Assembly: GCF_003462685.1 (NCBI RefSeq)
Contig: NZ_QRVE01000015.1
Span: 1 to 51,152, forward strand
Source: Collinsella sp. AF23-4AC
GTDB taxonomy: Bacteria; Actinomycetota; Coriobacteriia; Coriobacteriales; Coriobacteriaceae
Reading direction: 5' to 3'
Length of the DNA stretch: 51,152 bases
Notes under the pieces: model-generated
The model's input: only the letters and a program-made list of their open reading frames with translations
Databases searched by the model: none
What the model was told of the DNA's origin: nothing
Program-made: the position numbers and the translations under genes
Shown here: piece by piece, positions 7,654 to 15,260 of the stretch
Position numbering within the stretch: position 1 is the stretch's first letter
Layout: the number at the start of each line of letters is the position of its first letter

Positions 7654-8496
7654 ATGATTGTTTTTTCCGATATGGATGGAACGCTGTTGACGAGTGACAA
7701 GCAGATGAGCGACGCCACCTGGGCGATGCTCGACGAGCTCGCACGTCGCGGCATTGAGTTTGTGCCCTGCACGGGGCGCCCGCTGTCGGGCATCTTTGAG
7801 CCCATCCTCGCTCACCCCGCCGTACACTACGCGGTCTGCGCCAACGGTGCCAGCGTCTGGCAGCTCGACGACGGTACGCCCACCGATGCCTCACGTGCTA
7901 CGCGCATTTTGAGCCGTCCGCTCGACCGCGGTATCGCCCATCGCATCCATCGCATCGCCGCTTGCCACGATGTGACCTTCGACATTTTCGCCGATGGGCA
8001 GTGTTTCCTCCCCCGCTCGCTCTACACGCGCCTGGACGAATTCTGTGGCGGCGATCCTCACATCGCGGCTTCGCTCAAGCGCACGCGAACGCCGATCGAC
8101 ATGGATATCGACAGCAAAATCGACGAAGTCGAGGTGCTCGAACGCATCGCCATGTACTGGCACGACCCGGCCGATCGCGACGCCATCGCGGCTGAGCTCG
8201 ACACGCTCGGAGGCATTGAGGTCACGCGTTCGTACGCCATGAATATCGAGGTCATGGGCGAGGGCGCCACCAAGGGAACAGCCCTCACGTGGCTATGTGA
8301 GCACCTGGGCGAGCGTCTCGCCGACGCCTGGGCGTTCGGCGACAACATCAACGACATCCCCATGCTGCAGGCAGCGGGCCACGGCATGGCCATGATCAAC
8401 GGCGAACCCGAAGACCGCGAGGCCGCCGACGCCATCACCGAATACGACAACGACCACGACGGCGTCGCCCGCACCATCATGGCTGCCCTCGCCTAG
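7654..8496 (+). CDS. Cof-type HAD phosphatase
   Basis: A 280-residue haloacid dehalogenase-like hydrolase of subfamily IIB. The nucleophile motif DMDGTLL (Asp6, Asp8) opens the protein, a Thr in CTGRP gives motif II, and GDNINDIPML near the C-terminus gives the Mg-binding motif. The central cap region fits the Cof type, whose members dephosphorylate sugar phosphates or similar cofactors. The substrate cannot be read from sequence. An AGAAAGGG ribosome site precedes ATG 7654. The gene is convergent with a second Cof-type gene at 8605-9399, and a GGGGAC repeat element begins right at its stop codon. Confidence 0.88.
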   Translation: MIVFSDMDGTLLTSDKQMSDATWAMLDELARRGIEFVPCTGRPLSGIFEPILAHPAVHYAVCANGASVWQLDDGTPTDASRATRILSRPLDRGIAHRIHRIAACHDVTFDIFADGQCFLPRSLYTRLDEFCGGDPHIAASLKRTRTPIDMDIDSKIDEVEVLERIAMYWHDPADRDAIAAELDTLGGIEVTRSYAMNIEVMGEGATKGTALTWLCEHLGERLADAWAFGDNINDIPMLQAAGHGMAMINGEPEDREAADAITEYDNDHDGVARTIMAALA

Positions 8497-8540
8497 TCAT
8501 TGGGGACGCTCTTAAACGACTAGTCGTTGGGGACGCTCTT
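8494..8540 (+). repeat. Two-block GGGGAC 3' element, copy 1
   Basis: GGGGAC at 8502 and 8529 (27 bp apart) with an ACGACTAGTCGT palindrome between them. The element starts exactly at the TAG stop of the HAD gene (TAGTCATTGGGGACG), in the sense orientation. Confidence 0.7.
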
Positions 8541-8554
8541 CGCGAAAAAGCTGC

Positions 8555-8604
8555 AAGGACTGTCCCCCACTGCCGGCAGAAAAGGAACGTCCCCAACTGC
8601 CGGA
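8555..8604 (-). repeat. Two-block GGGGAC 3' element, copy 2 (variant)
   Basis: Downstream of the stop of the minus-strand HAD gene at 8605. On the minus strand GGGGAC occurs at 8594-8589 and 8567-8562, again 27 bp apart. The palindrome between the blocks differs from copy 1 (CTGCCGGCAG in place of the GACTAGTC type), so block spacing is conserved while the palindrome sequence is not. Confidence 0.65.
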
Positions 8605-9399
8605 TTAGGCGAGGCTCTCCAGAACACGGCGGAGTTCTTGCTGGACGGCGTGGTCGCGGTTACGACCCACCACGCGATCGGCCACCGCCTTGAGCGCGGG
8701 GCGCGCGTTTTCCATCGCGCAACCCGTGCCGACAAAGCGAATGATCTCGTAGTCGTTCATAGAGTCGCCAAACGCCATAACCTCATCGCGCCCAATGCCG
8801 TAATGCTCCGCGAGCTGTGCGATGCCCGAAGCCTTCGACACACCAGGCTGCATGGCATCGATCCACGCGTTGCCCGAAGGCGCAAAAGTAAAGAGCTGAC
8901 CAAGTTCGCGCTGTAGCACGTACGCACTGTCCATAACCGCACTGTCGTCGCAAAAGATACTCGCTTTGATGATATTTACGCTGGGATCGGGCAGCTCCCA
9001 AATGCGCTCGGCATTGGGAAGGTCCTTATCGACCTCGCGCACGAACTTGCACTCGTCATCGAGCAGGAAGGACTTGGTTCGGTCAAAGAGCGCAAGATGC
9101 AGATTGGGAAACGTCCTGACGGCTTGGGCGAGCCTTCGAATCGCCAGGTGGGAATACACCTCACGGTCTACCATCTTACCGTCGGCGTAGACCTGGGCGC
9201 CGTTAGCGGCGACAAAGTCCATCTTGTCGCGAACGGGCGCAAAGAACTCGCACAGGCGATCGTAGCGACGACCTGACGATGCAGCGAAATGCACACCATG
9301 CTCGTGTAGCGCCAGAATCAGTTCGTAGGTCTCGGGAGGCACCTGGCCGTTTTCGTCAAGCAGTGTGCCGTCCATATCGGATGCAATCAGTTTAAACAT
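8605..9399 (-). CDS. Cof-type HAD phosphatase
   Basis: A 264-residue HAD-IIB hydrolase. DMDGTLLDENG (Asp8, Asp10) is the nucleophile motif, SSGRRY is motif II, and VMAFGDSMNDYEII supplies the Mg-binding acidic residues. It belongs to the same broad family as the neighbour at 7654-8496 but differs strongly in the cap, so it is not a recent duplicate. The GGGAG ribosome site lies 7 nt before ATG 9399 and is inside the 3' arm of a very stable hairpin (9405-9466). Substrate unknown; members act on sugar phosphates, FMN or pyridoxal phosphate. Confidence 0.88.
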   Translation of the reverse strand: MFKLIASDMDGTLLDENGQVPPETYELILALHEHGVHFAASSGRRYDRLCEFFAPVRDKMDFVAANGAQVYADGKMVDREVYSHLAIRRLAQAVRTFPNLHLALFDRTKSFLLDDECKFVREVDKDLPNAERIWELPDPSVNIIKASIFCDDSAVMDSAYVLQRELGQLFTFAPSGNAWIDAMQPGVSKASGIAQLAEHYGIGRDEVMAFGDSMNDYEIIRFVGTGCAMENARPALKAVADRVVGRNRDHAVQQELRRVLESLA

Positions 9400-9404
9400 A
9401 GAAA

Positions 9405-9466
9405 AGCTCCCTTCGGGCTTGTTGGAATCGAACGCGTATCCGATTCCAACGTACCCAAAGGGAGCT
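9405..9466 (-). promoter_or_regulatory. Long leader hairpin sequestering the ribosome site of the HAD gene
   Basis: In the minus-strand transcript a 13-bp outer stem (9466-9454 with 9417-9405) and a 10-bp inner stem GTTGGAATCG/CGATTCCAAC (9450-9441 with 9430-9421) are separated by a 3x3 internal loop. The hairpin loop is 10 nt. The GGGAG ribosome site is in the last arm, 7 nt before ATG 9399. Confidence 0.6.
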
Positions 9467-9561
9467 CAAATAAGACTCCGCGGGCGTAAACGTTACAAGG
9501 ACCTGGCAAATAGCTCACACATGCCAGAGGTCCTACGGTCGCGGCGTCAGGCAGCCCGCCA

Positions 9562-9608
9562 AAGAGTGTCCCCAACGACTAGTCGTTTAAGAACGTCCCC
9601 GATGACTA
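9562..9608 (-). repeat. Two-block GGGGAC 3' element, copy 3
   Basis: On the minus strand the element starts at the TAG stop (9608-9606) of adenine deaminase as TAGTCATCGGGGACG. GGGGAC blocks lie at 9600-9595 and 9573-9568 (27 bp apart), with the same ACGACTAGTCGT palindrome as copy 1. Confidence 0.7.
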
Positions 9609-11426
9609 GTCGGCGTAGGTGAAGGTTGTAACGTCGAACATGCCCTCGGGGCGGATGCGGAGCGTCGGGATCACCGGCAGGGGCAGGAAAATGATGCCCA
9701 TGATGGGGTCGAGCGGCGGCTCAATACCCATGGCGCGCGCCTTGACCATAAAGTCGTCGTGCTGCGCGGCAACGTCCTCGGCCGTACCCTCGCTCATAAG
9801 GCCACCGAGCGCCAGCGGAATGCGCGCCACGACCTCGCCGTTGCGCACCAGCACGTGGCCGCCCTGGCCCACGGCCTCAACGGCAGCCATCATATCCGCC
9901 GCATTGTCGCCCACCACGCACACGTTGTGCGAGTCGTGGCCGATCGTCGAGGCGATGGCACCGCCCGTGATGGTGAAACCGCGCACCCAGCCGCGACCGA
10001 TATGCTTGCCGATCAGGCCCAGGCCAGCGGGGCCGTCGCCGTCGGCGCCCTCGGCCTGCAGCGACGCGCCGCGGCCATGGCGCTCAATCAGCATAATGCG
10101 ACGCAAGTCCTCGTCAGTCTCGGGACGAACCATGCCCGTGATGGCCTTGCCCGGCACCACGTCAATCACGGCCTCGCCCGGCTTAAAGGCATAGTCGAAT
10201 ACGTCGAGCGAAAGATTCGGCAGCTTAACGGAGGCGCGAAGCTCATCGGCAAGGGCCGCAACCTCGGCCATCTCGGGTGCATTCTCGCCCACAAAGGTGC
10301 CGTCCTGCGCCACCAGGGCACCGGCGGCATATACGCGATGCGGAGCCGTGGCAAACGTCAGATCATTGAGCACCAGCAGGTCGGCACGCTTGCCCGGGGC
10401 AATCGCACCGCGTAGCTCGTGCGGGTCGCGGCAGCCGTGATCCAGGCCAAACGCCTCGGCCGTGGAGAGGGACGCCATAGAGATGGCAACCACGGGGTCA
10501 ATGCCGGCCTCGATAGCTACACGGCAGGCGTTGTCGATCATACCGGTCGAAAGCGCGTCGGAGGGAGCACGGTCGTCGGTCGCAAAGCAGCAGCGGCGGG
10601 CACGGGCGGGGTTTTCCAGCAGCATCGGCGACAAGTTGGCCAGGTCATGGCTGCACGTACCCTCGCGCAGCATCACATACATGCCGCGGGATAGCTTGTC
10701 GAGTGCCTCCTCGGGAATCGTCGACTCGTGGTCGGCGATAATGCCCGCCGCGGCATAGGCGTTGAGGTCCTTTCCGGCAACGAGCGGCGCGTGGCCGTCG
10801 ACCTGCTTGGACGACGTCTGGTTGGCAGCATCGATACGAGCGCAGGTCTCGGGATCGGCCATAAAGACACCCGGCAGGTTCATCATCTCACCCAGACCGA
10901 AGACATCGCCCGGATACTCGGCAAAAAACGCCTGCATATCGGCGGCGGTAATGACGGCACCGGCCTGCTCATCGGGCAGCGCGGGCACGCACGAGGGCAT
11001 CATGTACTTGATGGAAATGGGCGCGCGACGGCCGTCCTCGATCATAAAGCGCAGGCCGTCGAGCCCCGCCACGTTGGCGATCTCGTGGCTGTCGGCAATG
11101 GCGGTGGTGGTACCGCGCGTCGCCGCCATGCGCGCATACTCAGCAGGGCGGATGTTCGAAGATTCGATATGCAAGTGCCCGTCGATAAAGCCGGGGGCAA
11201 GATAGCGGCCCTGGCAGTCGATGACTTCAGCCGCCTCGTAGGTACCAGCAGCGCCATCGCGACCGTCGTACAGCACGCCGACAATCACGCCGTCCTTGAC
11301 GGCAACGCTACCGGGCGCCACACGCTGGCCATACACATCGACAATCTGCGCATTGGCAAACAACGTGTCAACGGGCACGCGACCCTCGGCAGCGTCGATC
11401 ACAGACCTCATGACCTCAACGGACAT
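9606..11426 (-). CDS. ade: Adenine deaminase
   Basis: A 606-residue metal-dependent amidohydrolase that converts adenine to hypoxanthine and ammonia. Motifs seen: the metal-binding HLHIESS after FIDG, SHEIANV, VDGHAP and ADHES in order, as expected for the AdeC family, and the C-terminal adenine-deaminase domain. The frame is open upstream to 11606, but an AAAGGAG site 5 nt before ATG 11426 and the family start fix the start here. The gene fits the salvage of purines that the right half of the window degrades further. A 3' repeat element overlaps its stop. Confidence 0.92.
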   Translation of the reverse strand: MSVEVMRSVIDAAEGRVPVDTLFANAQIVDVYGQRVAPGSVAVKDGVIVGVLYDGRDGAAGTYEAAEVIDCQGRYLAPGFIDGHLHIESSNIRPAEYARMAATRGTTTAIADSHEIANVAGLDGLRFMIEDGRRAPISIKYMMPSCVPALPDEQAGAVITAADMQAFFAEYPGDVFGLGEMMNLPGVFMADPETCARIDAANQTSSKQVDGHAPLVAGKDLNAYAAAGIIADHESTIPEEALDKLSRGMYVMLREGTCSHDLANLSPMLLENPARARRCCFATDDRAPSDALSTGMIDNACRVAIEAGIDPVVAISMASLSTAEAFGLDHGCRDPHELRGAIAPGKRADLLVLNDLTFATAPHRVYAAGALVAQDGTFVGENAPEMAEVAALADELRASVKLPNLSLDVFDYAFKPGEAVIDVVPGKAITGMVRPETDEDLRRIMLIERHGRGASLQAEGADGDGPAGLGLIGKHIGRGWVRGFTITGGAIASTIGHDSHNVCVVGDNAADMMAAVEAVGQGGHVLVRNGEVVARIPLALGGLMSEGTAEDVAAQHDDFMVKARAMGIEPPLDPIMGIIFLPLPVIPTLRIRPEGMFDVTTFTYAD

Positions 11427-11529
11427 ACATACTCCTTTAACCGTAGAAAACAGCTGCGGAGCGGACAGACCTTCACCGCAGCAAGCCAATAGCCATTGTA
11501 TGCCCAAAAGGAGGGCCAGGAATACACCC

Positions 11530-11613
11530 CCTGCAAATGACGAGAGTGGACAATCTCCCACTTTGAGCCCGCAGACAGGCAAAAACGGGAGATTATCCAC
11601 TCTCATTCTGCAG
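11530..11613. repeat. Inverted repeat with 18-bp arms
   Basis: GAGAGTGGACAATCTCCC (11542-11559) faces GGGAGATTATCCACTCTC (11587-11604), with one G-T mismatch and a 27-bp centre. The pairing continues outward with bulges (CTGCAAATGA against TCATTCTGCAG). It lies upstream of adenine deaminase, between that gene and tyrS. It could be a palindromic mobile repeat or a structured leader/terminator. Confidence 0.6.
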
Positions 11614-11619
11614 GCACTC

Positions 11620-11650
11620 GTTTAAGTCTGTCCCCAATGAGTAATGACTA
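11620..11650 (-). repeat. Single-block GGGGAC repeat, diverged copy
   Basis: On the minus strand TCATTGGGGACAGACTTAAACGA matches one block of the two-block element but lacks the second block. The sense matches tyrS transcription, about 180 nt past its stop. Confidence 0.5.
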
Positions 11651-11694
11651 CTTGCGACCAAAGCGACGCCGATGTTTTGGCAGCGCCAGCGAGC

Positions 11695-11789
11695 GGGCCG
11701 CATTTGAGACAAGGTGACGTGAAACGAAAGGGCGCTGACCTTCTGGTCGCGCCCTTGAAGTTGAACGTCAGATTGTCCAAATGCGGCCC
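11695..11789. repeat. 95-bp multi-segment hairpin
   Basis: GGGCCGCATTTG (11695-11706) pairs with CAAATGCGGCCC (11778-11789). Inside follow GACA/TGTC, TGACGT/ACGTCA, AAGGGCGC/GCGCCCTT and finally GACC/GGTC around a 4-nt loop, separated by small internal loops. Almost the whole stretch is paired. It lies downstream of tyrS. No T run follows on either strand, so a simple terminator is unlikely; a structured RNA or a palindromic repeat fits better. Confidence 0.6.
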
Positions 11790-11806
11790 GCGCAGCGTCG
11801 GCCGGT

Positions 11807-11828
11807 CCGCCGTTCGGTAGAACGGCGG
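11807..11828 (-). terminator. Hairpin directly after tyrS stop
   Basis: Perfect 9-bp stem CCGCCGTTC/GAACGGCGG with a 4-nt GGTA loop, 3 nt from the tyrS stop. There is no T run, so it may protect the mRNA end rather than terminate alone. Confidence 0.5.
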
Positions 11829-11830
11829 AA

Positions 11831-13042
11831 CTAAACCAGCTTGAAGCCCTTGCGCTTGCCCACGGAGAGGGTGTCGCCCAGCTTGAGGACGCTGGGGTCG
11901 ATGTTGTAGCTCTTGGGAGCCACGGCCTTGCCGTTGATCTTGACGCCGCCGCCGTCGATGTCGCGACGGGCCTGGCCGGCGCTGGCCGAAAGGCCCAGGT
12001 CCTTGAGCAGGCCGGCGAGGTAGATCTGGCCCTCGTCGTTAACAGTCAGCTCAACATGCTTCTCGGGGAAGTCGGCGAGCTGGCCCTCCTTGAACACGCG
12101 GTCGAACTCGGCCTGAGCCTCGTCGCCGGCACCGGCGCCGTGGTAGGTGTCGCACAGGTCGCGGCCCAGAGCGCGCTTGAGCTCATAGGGATCGGCGGAG
12201 CCGTCGGCCAGAGCAGCGTCGATCTTGTCGACCTCGGCCGGGGTGAGCGAGCTCGCCAGGCGGTAGTACTTGCCGATCATCTCGTCGGGGATGGACATGG
12301 TCTTGCCGAACATATCCTTGGGGGCATCGGTCAGGCCGATGTAGTTGCCATAGGACTTGGACATCTTGCGCACGCCATCGGTGCCCTCGAGCAGCGGCAT
12401 GGTGAGCGCGATCTGGGGCTCCATGCCCATCTTCTCCATGAGCTCGCGGCCGGCGAGCAGGTTGAAGAGCTGATCGGTGCCGCCCATCTCCACGTCGGCC
12501 TTGATCTGCACAGAGTCGAAGGCCTGCATCACGGGATACAGGAACTCATGCAGGGCGATCGGCGTCTGAGACTGGTAGCGCTTGGTAAAGTCGTCGCGCT
12601 CAAGGATGCGGGCAACGGTGAACTTGGAGCACACCTGCAGCAGGCCGGCCAGATCCATCGAAAGGATCCAATCGCCGTTGTGCACGATGGTGGTCTTCTC
12701 GGGGTCCAGGATCTTCATGGCCTGGCTCACGTAGGTCTCGGCGTTGGCCTCGATCTGCTCCTGCGAAAGCTGCGGACGCGTGGAGTTCTTGCCCGAGGGA
12801 TCGCCGATCAGCGCGGTGCCGTTGCCGATGATAAGGGTGACGTTGTGGCCCAGGTCCTGGAACTGGCGCATCTTGCGCAGCGGCACGGCATGGCCCAGGT
12901 GCAGGTCGGGGCTGGTGGGGTCGACGCCGAGCTTGATGTTGAGGGGCTCGCCCTTCTCAAGCTTCTTGCGAAGGTCGGCCTCGGGAACGATCTGCGCGGC
13001 GCCCGAGGTGATGATACGCATTTGCTCGTCAACAGACAGCAT
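11831..13042 (-). CDS. tyrS: Tyrosyl-tRNA synthetase
   Basis: A 403-residue class I synthetase that charges tRNA-Tyr. The nucleotide-binding HIGH-type motif is HLGH (48-51), and KMSKS is at 226-230. The tyrosine pocket sequence (IKLGVDPTSPDLHLGH, GDPSGK) and the C-terminal S4 RNA-binding domain (about 335-403, with the final KRKGFKLV) are present. The wording of these motifs fits the TyrZ-like type. AAGGAGG is 8 nt before ATG 13042. It sits between adenine deaminase and a U32-family gene, all on the minus strand. Confidence 0.95.
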   Translation of the reverse strand: MLSVDEQMRIITSGAAQIVPEADLRKKLEKGEPLNIKLGVDPTSPDLHLGHAVPLRKMRQFQDLGHNVTLIIGNGTALIGDPSGKNSTRPQLSQEQIEANAETYVSQAMKILDPEKTTIVHNGDWILSMDLAGLLQVCSKFTVARILERDDFTKRYQSQTPIALHEFLYPVMQAFDSVQIKADVEMGGTDQLFNLLAGRELMEKMGMEPQIALTMPLLEGTDGVRKMSKSYGNYIGLTDAPKDMFGKTMSIPDEMIGKYYRLASSLTPAEVDKIDAALADGSADPYELKRALGRDLCDTYHGAGAGDEAQAEFDRVFKEGQLADFPEKHVELTVNDEGQIYLAGLLKDLGLSASAGQARRDIDGGGVKINGKAVAPKSYNIDPSVLKLGDTLSVGKRKGFKLV

Positions 13043-13139
13043 TGGGTATCCTCCTTTTGCTATAGCACCCTCACCGGATACGGCGGTGCTGGAAGTCCAT
13101 AAACTCTCTTATGATAACCAAAACGGCGCGGCCGAACAC

Positions 13140-15098
13140 CTACGACAGGAAAATCCTCGTCCTGCCGCACGCGTCGATAACGACCGGCAAACGCGTGCCG
13201 TCACGTTCGACCAAAAAGCGTGCCTGCTGACGGCGCGAGCAGTCACGGCAACAAACCTGCCCCGTTGCATCCGTGGCGCAGGCGCCCTCGGCAGTCAGCA
13301 AACAGTGCTCGCACACCATGAGCTCGGGACGGTCGGCATCGACAGGCCCCAAGACACCGGGACAAGCGGCAAGCTCGGCAACACGCTCCGCATCATTGCC
13401 GAGCAACTCGGCCGGCAAGTGCACTCGCCCCGCACCGAGTTCGCGCAGCCAGGCAAGCGTGGCCCGATTCGCGCAGAACACCGGCGCCGCCACGTCAAAC
13501 GTCACGCCCAGCTCGCGAGCGATCACCACCTGTCCTAGGTTGCGGCAGACGACGCGCCCGGCACGCTGCATCAGTGAGCAGGTCCGGTCAGCGTCACCCG
13601 TGCGGCACACCTCGTCAAGCACCACAACGGCGTCGGACAAATCGAGTTCTCCGCGCGGGTCGGCATCCATCAGCTGCCAAGCAAAAACCATGCGAGTGGG
13701 AACCGCGCACTCCACCAACTCCGTCGACGCACCGCCATCCACCGCAACGTCCTCAAAGGGCAGTGCCTCAACGGCACGTGCAACGGGCGCAATCGCATCC
13801 GCCTCGGCCCGCATGCGCTCCAACACCGCCGCCGTCTGATCCAACACGCCGGCGCTGCGAATCAGGTATACCTCGCAGCCCGCGTCCACCTTACGCTTGC
13901 AATGCACGACGACGCGCTTCCCCGCTGCGGCATCCACCGGGCAGGGCACCTGCGGCCAGCGCTTAGGCACATCGGGACGCGCGTCGGCACCCGGATAGAA
14001 CCGAATCTCGAGCGTGTCACCCGCCGCCACGGCGGCATCGAGCTCGACGGTCACTTCCTCGTGGCCAACGGCCACCAGGCGTCCCACGCGCACACCTTGG
14101 TTGATCGCACGCTCAAAGCTCATAAGCTCGGCGCCCGAACGCCCCCGCAGATACGCGTCGGTAAACCCGCGGTTGAACGACCTTCCCAGCTCGCGCTCAA
14201 GCTCTTCCACAGCACCGGGGTCCCACGCGCCGTCGCACAGCACATCGAGCGCCCGGCGCCACACCCGCACCACGTTGAATACGTAATCGGGGTTCTTCAT
14301 GCGCCCCTCGATCTTGAGCGACGCCACGCCGGCATCTACAAGCTCGGGCAGATGCGCAATACCCAGATAGTCGCGCGGACACAGCAGGCGATCTCCCTCG
14401 ACGGCGACAACGCTCTGTCCCGCCTCGTCCACCAGGTCGTACGCCAGACGGCACGGCTGCGTACAGTCGCCGCGCATCGCCGAGCGCCCACGCCGCAGGG
14501 CCGAGAACTCGCACGCCCCCGAATAGCCGATGCAAATCGCACCGTGGCAGAATACCTCGATGGGCACGCCCGTGGCACATAGCGCCGCAATCTCGTCGAC
14601 CGTCAGCTCGCGTGCCGTCGTCACGCGCTCGACCCCCAGCTCATCGGCCGCCAGCCTCACGGCACCTTCGCTATGAACGCCCGCCTGCGTGGACAGGTGA
14701 ATCTCGACCCCGGGAATCGCCGCGCGCAGCGCGCAGACCAACCCGGCATCGGCGACAATCAGAGCATCGGCGCCCAGCTCCAGTGCATGAGCTCCCAACG
14801 CCACCGCGTCGGACAACTCATCGTCAAACACGAACACGTTGAGCGTCACGTACACACGCACGTCATGGGCATGCGCCACGGCGCAGCCGCGCGCAAACTC
14901 GTCGTCGGTAAAACCGTGCGCACTCACACGGGCGTTAAAGCCGCCCAACCCCGCATAGATGGCATCGGCGCCCGCGGCGATGGCCGCAAGCATCTGGTCG
15001 AGCCCACCCGCCGGCGCCAGCAGCTCGGGCAGCGCCGCACCGACAGCATCCAATCCAGTCTCGTATTGTCCGCTCGGCCCCATCGTCCGAATCGCCAT
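13140..15098 (-). CDS. Peptidase U32 family protein (RlhA/YrrO-like)
   Basis: A 652-residue protein with the U32 signature EVFCHGAIC at 181-189 followed by GYSGAC, GDC and QPC, whose Cys189, Cys196, Cys212 and Cys216 fit the Fe-S cysteine set of this family. The N-terminal half is a TIM-barrel-like repeat (ELLAPAG, GADAIYAG, VYVTLNV, ALIVADAG). A second cysteine cluster, CEHC...C...CCRDC, stands near the C-terminus. U32 relatives hydroxylate rRNA or tRNA bases with prephenate rather than act as true proteases. The frame opens at 15125, but AAGGAG 8 nt before ATG 15098 marks the start. It is divergent from the penicillin-binding protein. Confidence 0.88.
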   Translation of the reverse strand: MAIRTMGPSGQYETGLDAVGAALPELLAPAGGLDQMLAAIAAGADAIYAGLGGFNARVSAHGFTDDEFARGCAVAHAHDVRVYVTLNVFVFDDELSDAVALGAHALELGADALIVADAGLVCALRAAIPGVEIHLSTQAGVHSEGAVRLAADELGVERVTTARELTVDEIAALCATGVPIEVFCHGAICIGYSGACEFSALRRGRSAMRGDCTQPCRLAYDLVDEAGQSVVAVEGDRLLCPRDYLGIAHLPELVDAGVASLKIEGRMKNPDYVFNVVRVWRRALDVLCDGAWDPGAVEELERELGRSFNRGFTDAYLRGRSGAELMSFERAINQGVRVGRLVAVGHEEVTVELDAAVAAGDTLEIRFYPGADARPDVPKRWPQVPCPVDAAAGKRVVVHCKRKVDAGCEVYLIRSAGVLDQTAAVLERMRAEADAIAPVARAVEALPFEDVAVDGGASTELVECAVPTRMVFAWQLMDADPRGELDLSDAVVVLDEVCRTGDADRTCSLMQRAGRVVCRNLGQVVIARELGVTFDVAAPVFCANRATLAWLRELGAGRVHLPAELLGNDAERVAELAACPGVLGPVDADRPELMVCEHCLLTAEGACATDATGQVCCRDCSRRQQARFLVERDGTRLPVVIDACGRTRIFLS

Positions 15099-15260
15099 CG
15101 ACAAACTCCTTACCAAGGTATGCATTCACTCTGAAAAATGCCGTCTTCCAGCATACACGAGGCCTCGCGCTCCCCGTTTGGTTTATCGTGTAATAACTTA
15201 TGTCCATCCTGCCCCGACGGCACATCCACCGTCCGGCACGACATACCTGGAGGTCAATAT

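Noticed and set aside
9405..9466. tRNA or T-box fragment because of the TTCGATTCCAAC piece
   Set aside because: No anticodon or acceptor stem and the two arms pair with each other completely; a leader hairpin explains it.
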